From contig NC_059362.1 of NCBI RefSeq assembly GCF_019703515.2, positions 23,496,826-23,560,825 on the forward strand: a stretch of DNA of 64,000 nucleotides, read 5' to 3'. Within the stretch, counting starts at the first letter, position 1; each line of letters begins with the position of its first letter. The translations under genes and the position numbers were made by a program. Shown one piece after another: positions 47,501 through 58,815 of this stretch. Source of the DNA: Myxocyprinus asiaticus (lineage: Eukaryota; Chordata; Actinopteri; Cypriniformes; Catostomidae). The notes under the pieces are model-generated. The model ran no database searches, was not told the DNA's origin, and worked only from the letters and a program-made list of their open reading frames with translations.

Positions 47501-50500
47501 GAGGGTACAGTCACATGGGTTAACCTCCTCACGGTTGCTATAATGTGGTTCTCGCTCTCGGTGGGGCGCGTGGTGAGTTGTGCGTGGATGCCACGGAGAA
47601 TAGCGTGAAGCCTCCACACACGCTACATCTCCGCGGTAACACGCTCAACAAGCCACGTGATAAGATGCGTGGACTGACAGTCTCAGACGTGGAGGCAACT
47701 GAGATTCGTCCTCCGCCACCCGGATTGAGGCGAGTCACTACGCCACCATGAGGACTTAGAGCGCATTGGTAATTGGGCATTCCAAATTGGGGAGAAAAAA
47801 AACCAAAACAAAAAACAAAAGAGGCATTATTCACTGACAAATGGGTCACATGGATCTCATTTTTGGACACACATTTCATGGAACAACTTTTACTCTTAAC
47901 ACACAGTGAAAGGATCTCACTGCTGAGTACTTCACCAATATACTACACAATTACTGGTGAGTGAATGTAAACATTTATCAGCCAGCTGCCAAATATATAC
48001 ATTTTAGTCACATAGCATGAAATTTGGTTGCAAATGTGAGCGATTTCCTCTCAGTGAGCGTGTTTGGTCAAGTAAACGCAATAAACGGCATTCCTTTATC
48101 AGTGTAAGGTCATAAACTGCCTAAGAATAAACCGGTCGACACGGGTAGATTTTAGCCCATTACGCCGATTTCGTGTGGCATGCAAGTAAACACCTTTACA
48201 GAGTGTTCTCACCAGCTTATCATATGTGCGCACATGTTGAGCACGTCTCTTCACGGTTTGACGTCAAAAGCAGAGAATAACGCGATTATTTCAAATCTCA
48301 TGTACACACGGTTTTCTTTGTCAGATTTTTTTTTTTAATTAAGCAGATTTTTGGGAGTAATCAGCGTATTGGTGTGCATGTAAACAAGCTCATTGTAGTG
48401 GAGGGTTGTACTTGGGAGTAAAAGATCGATCTTGGGATGTAAAAATCGATATCGAGATTATTCAAATGAACATCTTGACACATCCGGAAATCAATATTAT
48501 TACCCACCCCTAAAAGGAACTTTAGCATTATGAATGTACCACAATCACAGGGATCAACAGAATGCTCACTTGCATTACTGATAATCAACACAAAGTTGAT
48601 ATTAAAAATGAAACACAATAATTTGCAAAACATAAATGAACAAAGAATGGATGGATTAAAACAGCCTTGATTACAGTAGTTGTTTAGAATAATTCTTCAC
48701 AATACTCAAGTCAAATATGGCCCCCTGCTTGCAAAAATGTGCAAAAAAAAAAAAGTACAAACACAATCCATCATTCACGCACAACAAATATCACTGTAGT
48801 GAAAAAACTGCATCATCAGTGTATACTCACTGAAATCTCCTTCCTCTCCAAAGCAACACGAGAGAGGAACTGGGTAAAAGATGGAAAACAGAAGTTGAGT
48901 TTGTATCCACTCACTTCGCTGAACAATTCATAGCCAAAAAGTTGTCAAATGGCTCAGGACTTGTGCCAGCATGTATTTATTTTTTGCAGTTACCTTTGCA
49001 AATGATTTAAATAATTAGAGTAATAAATAAAAGAATCAAATATCTGGACGACATGGCACATATGCACGAAGATCCCTCAAAAAGTGTTCAGAGGATCATT
49101 TGTAAGGCACCTCAACAGCATCTAACTATACAATACTTCAAAGAAACAGAGAGAGTAACTTTAAATCTAAAATATACAACACAATGATCAAATCCACAAC
49201 TGTTGAACAGAGTCAGTACTGAAACTCAAACAGGCACCACTTGTGTCTGTCCACTGCAGATGTATTGCAAGAGATGAGTGCGAGCTTCTTGCTGAAAGCA
49301 CATTCTCTTGGTGGAGGCAGTGAGAAATGCATTTCTGTATATAATAATGGGAAAATTAAACTTCATCAAAAGCAGTTCCCTTCCTTCCGCAATTTAGAAT
49401 GCAAATAGAGTGCAACCGTCAGCTTCCGGAAGTAAAAGTCCCATCCATTTTCTCCAAAGAGAATATGATGTATAAACCTTTCCAGACAGACCTACCAGGT
49501 TTATAAGCAATGATATATGCTTCCATAGAATAAACAAGTCAGTGCATGATTTCAACTCCATTTTTAAAAACATTGTTTAATTGTCAGAATTTTCGAAGTA
49601 CTACACTACCCATACCAACACTGATAAAGTCAGTTCAGAAAACAGCTTTTACACAAAGCAATCTTGGTCTTGGGTTCATACAAAAAGAACCCCAAATATT
49701 TCCAAGAACATCTTGTATCATTCTCCTTTACTCTTAACATATGAAAAGGTCATATAGGCTTGGTGTCTGGATGTCCCAATCAGTTCATTACCTCGTAGAG
49801 ACGTAGGGCTCTGCAGTCTCTCTTTTGGTTTTGGGGAGGAGCGAGCAGGCGCTGAGAGCCTTTGGTGCCGCGCTGAGATGAGAAACAAGCACATATTATG
49901 TGTTGATCCAGGCTAACTTGAACTCAGCCACCACCTCCACCTGCAGGCCTCCAACACTTAACCGCAAACCAGAACTGATTCAGAATCAGTATTAATCTAA
50001 AAGTTTAGGGTATGCTAAAAGATGGCCAGCCAGGGTCGGGTTTAATTAAAGGCAGAGACAGCCATTCTTCAGAACACCACTTCTAACCAGCCGCCAGAGG
50101 GCAACACAGCCAAGAGAAAAAATTAGACCCTGTGAGAAGGAAAGATGGGAGGAAGCACTTAGCAAAGAGTGGATCTAATTATGTCCAGACAACCAGCACC
50201 TCAGCCAAAGATAAAGTGGGTGAGAAAGACAGAGGCAGAGAGAAGGGAAGAGAGCATGCTAAGCAGGAAAGAAATGAAAAATGTTGACAAGGGGAAAAGT
50301 CTATATCCTTAAACTCTGGAATTCTGCTTCCATTCAAAGACACAATGTGTAAAATCACTTAAGCAAGCTGATGGGGAGTCTTGGCCTGTGCTGTTTAAGA
50401 GATTAATGCTGGCCTTTACTCTCAGGCACTGAATGCAATATCTATTATAATCTATTAAACATTCCAGCGACTCCACCCTCTCACGAGACTTGGACTGGAT

Positions 50501-53500
50501 AAGGTAATAATTGAAAAGAAGAAGGCCTCGTTAGGTCCTTATTCATTTTACTTACATGGATAAAATTTCCTTCAGTGAAGACGATCATACAGGTGTAACA
50601 GCATATGATAAACGTAATCTAAATGGCTTTTATCACATAAACTATCATCTTTCTGTGCCACATTAAATATGGCTTCAAGATCCAACATCTAAAGCATTCC
50701 TAATAAAACATTATTTATAAACAATTAAGTCACCTCTTCATAATAATTTACAAGCGCTTTGTTTGGAAAATAAGTCATGCAAAATTAGTCAGAATGCCAA
50801 GATGCCAAAGGTGCAGTTAGAATGTGAATTTGTGTCAAAGCACAGAATCCCAATCCCTTTAACATTTATGCACAGAATAACATTTGTGATTAATATTACA
50901 TGCAACGGAATCCAATGAACGGTGTGTGTGCGCATCTTCTAAAGTACCATGTATGTGAGGGAAGCTGATGTATATAAAAGTCTGTGGACTTTTATTTTTA
51001 CTCAATATCAATATTTTAGGTTGAAATTTATATTATCACACAAGGAAGTTCATATCTTAAGTCCTGAAACTGGTCAGCATTTAGATTGTGCTTTTTAAAC
51101 ACCTTTTCTGCCTTCGCTAGTTTATTCAATTAGTTCAGCAAAATAATTTTTACAAAAACTCGAAGTCTTTGAGGTTATAAAAGTTGTGCATAATAATATT
51201 ATAAAGTCAAATGCTATTTACATTTTTTTAGATGGATACCATGTTACACCGCAACTTCTCAAAAAGTATTTTAAGTCAAACGCGTGTTTATGTGGATGCA
51301 CGGTTTATGGACAGTTAGAAGCTCTGCATGAACATATATGTGTTGAATGCATGGATGGGAGTGTGAATACTCACTAATGAACTGACTGGTATGTGTGTGT
51401 GTGTGTGTGCTTGTACACTCACTGGCAGATTGACTCTGGTGTCTGGGTGACCCTCCATTTGGCACTTGCAGGTTTGACTCACAGCTCCTGCTGTTCTTCA
51501 CCGGCTCTGCAGTTGGACCAGAGCTGGTTCGTGTGAGGTTAGGGAGACTCCGCCTCAACTTTTCTGTATGTGCACAAACACACAAAGGATGGAGGAAACC
51601 ATAAATTAAAGTGTAATGATTGTCTTAAAGGGATAGTTCACCCAAAAATGAAAGTTCTTTCATCATTTACTTGCTCACTTTCATGTCATCCCAGATGTGT
51701 ATGACTTTGTTTCTTCTGCTGAACACAAACTAAGATTTTTAGAACAATATTTCAGCTCTGTAGGTCCATATAATTCAAGTGAATGTTGACCAAAATTTGA
51801 AGATCCAAAAAGCACATAAAGGCAGCATAAAAGTAATCCACATGACTTCAGTGGTTAAATCCATATATTCAGAAACTATATAAGTGTGTGTGAGAAACAG
51901 ATCAATAATTAAGTCCTTTTTTACTGTAAATCTCCACTTCCACATTCTTTTATTTTTGGCAATTCGCATTCTGCGTGCACATACCCAGATACTAGGCAGG
52001 AAGGAGAATTTACACTGATCAGTCACAACATTAAAACCACCTGCCTAATATTGTGTAGGTCCCCCTCGTGCCGCCAAAACAGCGACAACCCGCATCACAG
52101 AATAGCATTCTGAGATGATATTCTTCTCACCACAATTGTACAGAGCGGTTATCTGAGTTACCGTAGACTTTGTCAGTTCGAACCAGTCTGGCCATTCTGT
52201 TGACCTCTCTCATCAAGAAGATGTTTCCGTCCACAGAACTGCCGCTCACTGGATGTTTTTTGTTTTTGGCACCATTTGGAGTAAATTCTAGAGACTGTTG
52301 TGTGTGAAAATCTCAGGAGATCAGCAGTTACAGAAATACTCAAACCAGCCTGTCTGGCACCAACATTCATCCATGCAATAATCTAATCAGCCAATCGTGT
52401 GGCAGCAGTGCAGTGCATAAAATCATGCAGATACAGGTCAGGAGCTTCAGTTAATGTTCACATCAACCATCAGAATGGGGAAAAAATGTGATCTCAGTGA
52501 TTTGGACAGTGGCATGATTGTTGGTGCCAGACGGGCTGGTTTGAGTATTTCTGTAACTGCTGATCTCCTGGGATTTTCATGCACAACAGTCTCTAGAATT
52601 TACTCCGAACGGTGCCAAAAACAAAAAACATCCAGTGAGCGGCAGTTCTGTGGACGGAAACACCTTGTTGATGAGAGAGGTCAACAGAGAATGGCCAGAC
52701 TGGTTCGAACTAACAAAGTCTAACTCAGATAACCGCTCTGTACAATTGTGGTGTAGAAGAATAGCATTTCAGAATGCTATTATTTTGGTGGCACGAGGGA
52801 GACCGACACAATATTAGGCAGGTGGTTTTAATGTTGTGGCTGATTGGTGTATAGTAAGAAAGGACTTACATATTGATCTGTTTCTCACCCACCTATCATA
52901 ACGATAAGATATGGATTTAACCACTGGAGTCTTATGGATTACTTTTATTATGTTTTTTTGGAGCTTCCAAATTTTGGTACCTATTCACTTGCATTGTATG
53001 GACCAACAGAGCTAAAATATTCCTCTAAAAATCTTTGTTTGCGTTCAGTAGAAGAAAGAAAGTCGTACACAACCGAGATGGCATGAGGGTGAGTAAATGA
53101 TGAGAGAATTAAAATTTTGGGGTGAACTATACCTTTAAAATAAAATATATTTCTAGCATTGTTATTTTTCCCCTAATAAAAACAGAAGTAATCTGGGTAG
53201 TTGATGCATTACATGTCTAAGAAATTTTATTTTGAAATATAAAAATTTTAGGTTAAACCTCATGTAAATATTTACTGAAAAATTTACATCTTAGGTCCTG
53301 TACTAGTTGCTATCTCAATTTCAAAATTTTTAAACATCAACTTTTCAACTACACGTATCCATTTACAGAAATTTACTTCTACCTTCATTCTTAATGGCAT
53401 TGGACTGGGAGTCATGGCCCTGCAGAGAGTGTCGGGGCTGCTGAAGGCGGCTCATGATTGGTTGGGGAGATCCACGGCTGTACTCTAATGAGCGGACGGG

Positions 53501-56005
53501 TGAGCGAGAACGGGGTGAGTTCCTGGGGGAGACGTGAGGGGAATGCCGAGGGGAGGGGCTAAAGCGGTTGACAGGCGTGTGAAAGGCATGGTGGACTGCG
53601 TCCTCGTCATCCTCCAGGCTCTGTGCGTCCAGCTCTTGATCACTCAATGTTCCCCGTCGCAACGATTGGCATGAGGAACCGGAGCTACGACGAGACGCTG
53701 TTGCAGCGTATTCTTGTCTTAAACCTATATGGAGGGAAAAATAGATAATATTGAAATTTACAAGACTTTAAATCGAAGAGTTTATAATAATAGTACATCA
53801 TGATAGTTTTTAATCGCTGTAGTCTGATTATTTAGTCGTTCTTGTGTCAAAAACCTGACATGAAACAATTTTAAATGAACTCTGCATATTGGTTATCGGA
53901 CACTTCCAGTATAATTTTTAGTAGTATCAGACGTAAAACAACAATATTGTCCAATCTCTAGTTATCAACCTTTTGAGCACCTTGATAATCAAATTTGTAA
54001 TAATAACTGCTTTTATCAGACTAAAAGGTGATATGAATTATCCAAGCAACACGAAATCAAAGCTCTATAAAAAAATGACTTCTACAGAAAAGACAACTTC
54101 ACTCACTCTCCTCCTGCATGCGGGCGAGTATCTGCACGTCTGTGACGTCATTGAGTTTATATGTGGTGGACGAACCAACAGAGTCTTCGTCCATCTCTGA
54201 TGTGCTTAACTCACTATCTACTGAGGACTGAGGGCTCACTGCCTGAGCATTTCTGTCAGCTGATCCACGCTGCTGACCTACACACATACACACAAAATAA
54301 CAAAGAAGAAACACATTAAATGCATCAACACTAATAAATAATAGAGAACGGGAATAGTTGATCATTTTCAAATAGATAATCATAGGTAGATCTATAAAAC
54401 CCTGGATAGCTATCTTGCGTTACAGCTGAAGTCATATGGGTTAAGTTTGGAATTGCACACTAGGGCTGTCAACAGAGCTGAGTAACCAAATTAGAATTTT
54501 TCCCTGAAATATCACAAAAATGTGAATAATATTCAAATTCTAACGACATTATTTCAGGTGGGGGGGAAAATCTACAAGCCATCTGATTTTTAAATTGACG
54601 TTGTCTCCTATGTCAACAAGAGTGCACAACAAATCAATATAAACCAATCTCTGTCCTGTTATAGTGGCTGTTTATTGCAAAGAACATATCTGGCTGTTAA
54701 CAAATGTGCATAAATTGATAGTCAAATAATGTACCCCGTTCATTTTCTCAAATATTAAGTAAAAAGAGAAAAGAAACGCTTCAATAGACAGTTCTAAGTT
54801 AACTTAGTTTTGCACAGTAGCCTATACTGGTGCCATAGTACTAACACGGATACAAGCATCATAAACCCACAGTTAATTGCAGTTGTATTTACATACCTAA
54901 TGCTTATGGACCGAGGTGCTGATAAAAGAGCAAGGCATAGTCAAGATACAACCGCAAAAGACCTCCACCTCTTAGGGTCTTTCCCTTTTTTGTTATGCAA
55001 GCATGCGCTAGATGGACGTCTTTGACCATTATGTGGTGTCTCACTATTTTTTCAGCGGTTTGTGCAGTATTAATGCATATTTTTTTAGATGCTGTGTCAA
55101 TTTAAAAGGAAATTCAACCTTTAAAACACTTCTCAAAACACCACGCATTATGTTATTTGATTTAGCCCAGGAATTCAAGTCATCATCTGTGCTTGGCACA
55201 CATTCAAAATTCAAATGCTCATTTTAGCATTCGAATGTGCATTTTTATAATAAATTCGAAGAATATTCGAATTTTAATTTGACAGCTTTACTACACATAC
55301 TATTCTTAATATTGCTGCAGCATACAGTATGTATACTATGCACAATATGCAAATTTTCTTTAAGCATAAAACAGAGTACATTACACAGAATACTGTTTCA
55401 CACAATGCAATGTGCTCAACTTGACCTTTAATTTGTAGTGCAATTGATGAACCGGATGTAATAGAGCAATTTTTAACATCTCTTTCTTGACCCATTATTT
55501 ACCATAAATCACACTACCAAGTATGAAGACATTTCTACAGTGTTGGGCAAGCTACTCAAAAAATGTAGCTAGCTAAGCTACCAACTACAACAGAAAAAAA
55601 TAGTTAAGCTAAACTAATCACTGCATTTCTATACAAAATAGAATAAAAATACTATCATCTGCAAGTTTTATCGTGGAATGATGCCTACTTTTTTTTACTT
55701 TTGTTTTGTAGTAATAGTAAGCAGTATACTGTATAATTTGTAGTGTGCATACTGTGCACAGTATTCAGTGAGTAGTAAGCTTGTATTCCATTCCGAACAT
55801 GGCCACAGAGTTTAGAAGTAGAGGAGGACTTTACCTGCACTGCCAGGCAGAACTAGTTGCTTGACGATAGGCACTCTAGATGGAGTGGCTGAAGGGGAGT
55901 TGAAGCCACTGCTGTAGGGACTGTTTGCTGCGTTTGTGCTGTACGGGCTTCCGTAGCCTACTTGAGGACTGTAGGAACTGTTATACAGACTTCTCCGCTT
56001 ATTTG
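44507..56005 (-). CDS. slain2: SLAIN motif-containing protein 2, C-terminal ~365 residues, partial gene
   Basis: SLAIN2 is a microtubule plus-end factor that binds EB proteins, CLASPs and ch-TOG and promotes persistent microtubule growth. Constitutive exons on the - strand: 56005-55835, 54277-54107, 53724-53383, 51563-51423, 46513-46306, 44573-44507 (stop TGA). Internal junctions are phase 1 except the last, which is phase 2; together 365 full codons. Landmarks: [142 protein letters not shown]-like [22 protein letters not shown] and the C-terminal DESWREGCY, which the family ends with (DGCY-type). The low-complexity Ser/Pro/Arg composition is normal for SLAINs. The 5' exons, including the coiled coil, lie beyond the window. 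SLAIN1 is the alternative; synteny and sequence favour SLAIN2. Confidence 0.93.
44676..44800. repeat. MITE fragment (left arm), with right arm at ~46100-46232
   Basis: ATAGGAATAGTTATCCCAAA starts a left arm; TTTTCATTTTGGGTGAAGTA at 46203-46225 is the matching right arm. About 1.3 kb of other sequence lies between. Confidence 0.5.
46912..48512. mobile_element. hAT-type element interrupted by a SINE, copy 2
   Basis: Starts TAGGGCTGGGTATTGATACAG and ends ATTACCCACCCCTA. Flanks AGAGGAAC (46904-46911) and AAAGGAAC (48513-48520) match at 7 of 8. It is collinear with 24577-26129. A tRNA-type SINE is nested at 47457-47818. It lies in a slain2 intron. Confidence 0.82.
47457..47818 (+). mobile_element. 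tRNA-type SINE body, 5'-truncated, with 14-bp target duplication
   Basis: Perfect direct repeats AAGAGGCATTATTC at 47443-47456 and 47819-47832 bracket a copy of the SINE body seen at 7911-8210, ending in an A-rich tail. The tRNA-like head is absent. The long target duplication indicates LINE-type retroposition. Confidence 0.88.
48521..49791 (-). other. slain2 intron, no gene seen
   Basis: AT-rich single-copy-looking DNA; only short chance frames. Confidence 0.5.
49792..49872 (-). CDS. slain2: candidate slain2 cassette exon, 81 nt
   Basis: On the - strand, CTCATCTCAG precedes 49872 and the donor G|gtaatg follows 49792. The 81-nt interval is open in the phase-1 frame needed between 51423 and 46513: [27 protein letters not shown]. 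Its Ser/Pro/Lys/Arg composition matches SLAIN2. Both ends are phase 1, so inclusion or skipping keeps the frame. I do not recall it in the human reference protein. Confidence 0.6.
49873..51422 (-). other. slain2 intron, no gene seen
   Basis: No recognisable repeat or coding frame. A short GT tract is at 51394-51410, just downstream of the exon at 51423-51563. Confidence 0.5.
51627..53138. mobile_element. TTAA-ended MITE split by a Tc1 foldback element
   Basis: TTAAAGGGATAGTTCACCC at 51627 and GGGTGAACTATACCTTTAA at ~53138 are the family termini. The two halves correspond to those of 38100-38740, and the interruption is exactly the Tc1 insertion 52013-52849 with its TA duplication. Confidence 0.85.
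52013..52849. mobile_element. Tc1 foldback element, copy 2, 837 bp
   Basis: TA flanks (52011-12 and 52850-51). Both ends read inward CAC[CT][GA]ATCAG[TC]CACAACATT. Two long arms (about 52013-52367 and 52517-52849) are inverted copies of each other, each carrying the DNA-binding N-terminus of a Tc1 transposase ([38 protein letters not shown]) in opposite orientation, with ~150 bp between. No catalytic domain. Confidence 0.88.
54461..55290. mobile_element. hAT-type element in slain2 intron
   Basis: Termini TAGGGCTGTCAA and TTGACAGCTTTA; flanks TTGCACAC and CTACACAT agree at 5 of 8. Sub-terminal ATTCGAA-type motifs (TTCGAAGAATATTCGAATTT) are at the right end. Confidence 0.65.
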
Positions 56006-56313
56006 CTACAAGAGAAACATAAACATAGTAAAGGCATTAATGAACTTCCCATTGAATGTAATGTGCAAGCATATCTTTTTCTTGTCTTGTTACTTTTAAC
56101 AGACACCCTTCATTAAAGAGGAACAAATGCCTGTGTGTGCAGATGTACTCAATAAGGTTTGCTTAATATTATTCATCTCTGTGGGTCTATTTAAGCATAT
56201 GGCATTGCCAATACAAAGTATCCTGCCAGAGTGCAGTTCATTTCAGACAATACAGTCCATTCACAGTCTAAGACAGAGTAAGAGGACAATGCTTCACTAT
56301 CAGATTCATACAC

Positions 56314-56318
<5 letters not shown>

Positions 56319-56372
<54 letters not shown>
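56319..56372. repeat. (AC)n microsatellite
   Basis: About 26 AC units. Confidence 0.95.
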
Positions 56373-56373
<1 letters not shown>

Positions 56374-56743
56374 GCCTTACTTAGACATTTAGTGGAGGGA
56401 AACGCCATTAACATCCAGTCATTTCTCTCAAACATAGAGACTTAATGTAGCCATTGAGTCTGTATTAAAGTTGCAGTTGCAGATGCAGTTGTCTATGATT
56501 CATACGGTCACGCTCTTGTTCCAGCTACAGTAGTGATGCTGGTACACTGCTCAGGCTTCTGTGAACACCAGTAGCTAGAGAATCTAAACTCCATTAGTTT
56601 AATATCAGCCAAAAAAGAGACTGTACTGTCTCAGGAGCAGAGAGCATAAATACTGTAGAACACACTTCACCTCTTCTCCTTGTGGATACACTATCACATG
56701 ATGGCTGGTTCACTGACTTGTTTGTGTGTGTGTAAGAGAGAGA

Positions 56744-56919
56744 GAGGACTGGACGATAATATACTGCATCTATAATCTAAATATTTTTCAGCCTTTTTAT
56801 ATATTTAATATCTCAATATTCATCTGTTCTGAAATGACTGATGTTGCTTATTTAGCAAAAAAAAAAAATCATTGCGATTATATCAAGTCAATTACATTTT
56901 ATATATTGTCCAGCCCTAG
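56744..56919. repeat. short hAT-like MITE
   Basis: CTGGACGATAATATACTG at the left and TATATTGTCCAGCCCTAG at the right are inverted terminal sequences around AT-rich DNA. Confidence 0.55.
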
Positions 56920-57775
56920 TTTGTGTGTGTTTATGCAGCTGGACACTCAAGAGGTCATTACAGCACTTTTCCCCAGCCCTCCTACTCTTTCCGTGCATGC
57001 ATCCTCCCTTCTCTCTCTCTTCACAAATGACTTTCTTTTCCTACCATCACTCAGTGTGTGCTTTATTCAGGGAAACAACAACATGGCCTCTAAACTCACA
57101 GTTCAACCACTGAACTGTTAACACAACACCATCAGCCATGCTTACACGCATACATGCACAAAAAAATAGCCATTAAACTCATACACAGGGACAAAATAAT
57201 GGGAGTATACACATTTGCATGTGTTGTGATAAATTTGTGAGAATGACTGGTCTTCAAAATAATAATGTCGATAGGGGTCAATACTCTAGATTAGCTGCTG
57301 TTACTTTAGTCAAGACTATCAAAGCTCTGATGAAACTCTGAAATCTCATTCACATATGCATATATTAAACAATGACACATCAAGACATGTCGTGCCAGGT
57401 TTGGCTTCAATGATGCCCATTGGTTCCAATGTGTCTCGCAACCAATTGCATCACAGCAAGTTTGAATATGTGGAAGACCGAATAATGAGACCTACCTATG
57501 ACTTAAATTTCAGTCTGTTTCTCACTCAAAGCAATCATATGGCTTCAGAAGACTTGGACTATAGCGCAGAAGTAATATGGACTACAGTTATGGTGCTTTT
57601 TTGTCTCTCTTATAGCTGATGGAACAGATTGTTACATCCCAGAATCACATCCAGTTCCTTAAATGGATGTTGGGATGTGAAAACTCAATGTGGCATGTCA
57701 GCAGTGGCTTCCCTTCAGCTCATCGGTATGCAAAACATTCCAGGAGATCACCTCTGACCATCAGGTTACTGACAG

Positions 57776-57778
<3 letters not shown>

Positions 57779-57819
<41 letters not shown>
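57779..57819. repeat. (GT)n microsatellite
   Basis: About 20 GT units immediately left of the solo LTR. Confidence 0.95.
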
Positions 57820-57824
<5 letters not shown>

Positions 57825-57826
<2 letters not shown>

Positions 57827-58233
57827 GTGATGTGGGCATGGCCGATTGACGTCTGTGGAGAGCGAGGCCGGGAGAGGAAGAATGGTAAGGATTGACACCT
57901 GTGGGAAATTCTCTCTAACAGCTGTTTGTGTTTACAGTGAGAGCTGGAGAGAGATGAAGGAGCAGCCAGAGCCGCAGTAGAGGAGAGAGAGCCCAGTTGA
58001 CAAGCTGTACTGTGTGTTGGGCATTTGCCGTGCTGAAAATCTGTTTATTTGTTTGCCATCTTTGATTTATTGGAAGTTTTTGTTATTTTCATTATTGCTG
58101 CTAAGCGAACGTTTTTTGTTATTTTCATTATTGCTGCTAAGCGAACGTTTTTTGTTTAAATAAAATAGTTTTTCCTGTGTTGGAATCGCCGACTCCCGCT
58201 TCCTCATTCCCTGGAGCTAAGGGATTTGTTACA
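57825..58233 (+). mobile_element. solo LTR, 409 bp, with 5-bp target duplication
   Basis: Begins TGGTGATGTGGGCATGG and ends GGGATTTGTTACA (5'-TG..CA-3'). Flanked by perfect ATGTG (57820-57824, 58234-58238). It contains AATAAA at 58159-58164 about 70 bp before its end, as expected for an R/U5 boundary. A 36-bp unit ending CATTATTGCTGCTAAGCGAA is duplicated in tandem at about 58074-58147. No internal retroelement genes are adjacent. Family not determined. Confidence 0.75.
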
Positions 58234-58815
58234 ATGTGTTAAAAGTGAAGCCAGGAGGAAGGACTGCCCTTATTCAGCAGGGACAAATGAAATCAGGATT
58301 GACACAAAGTGCCTGGATATGTGATGTTGAAAGAGCCATAAACCAGGACATTAGCATCAAGGACATTTAGTATGATATGTCTAGAGTCCTATGATTTCCA
58401 CAATGTGGAAAACAGACAGAATCGCAGAATCCAGTCATAAAAATGGAATTAACTATAAAACACGAAATTTGACATTTGGGATAAAATGAATGAATGAATG
58501 CACAGTTAATTAAACTAAAACCACGATATATTCCTAGTGTGATGATTAAAACACAAAAAGCTGCAATATAATGCAATACATATACAGTCGGAATGTGTGA
58601 AGCCAGCCGCTCATTCACTAACAAGCATCATGAGCATCAAGCGTGCTGTGTATGTAATAAATGACAGAGAGCAGTACACTTATCAACTGTGAAGAGCCCA
58701 GCATATGCAGATTATATAGTTATAGAATTAACTCACAGCCTTTTGCAGATTAATCAGCATAGTATGCCATATACCAAACTGCTTATTCATGGGTGTGAAG
58801 CTGTCATCAAACATA

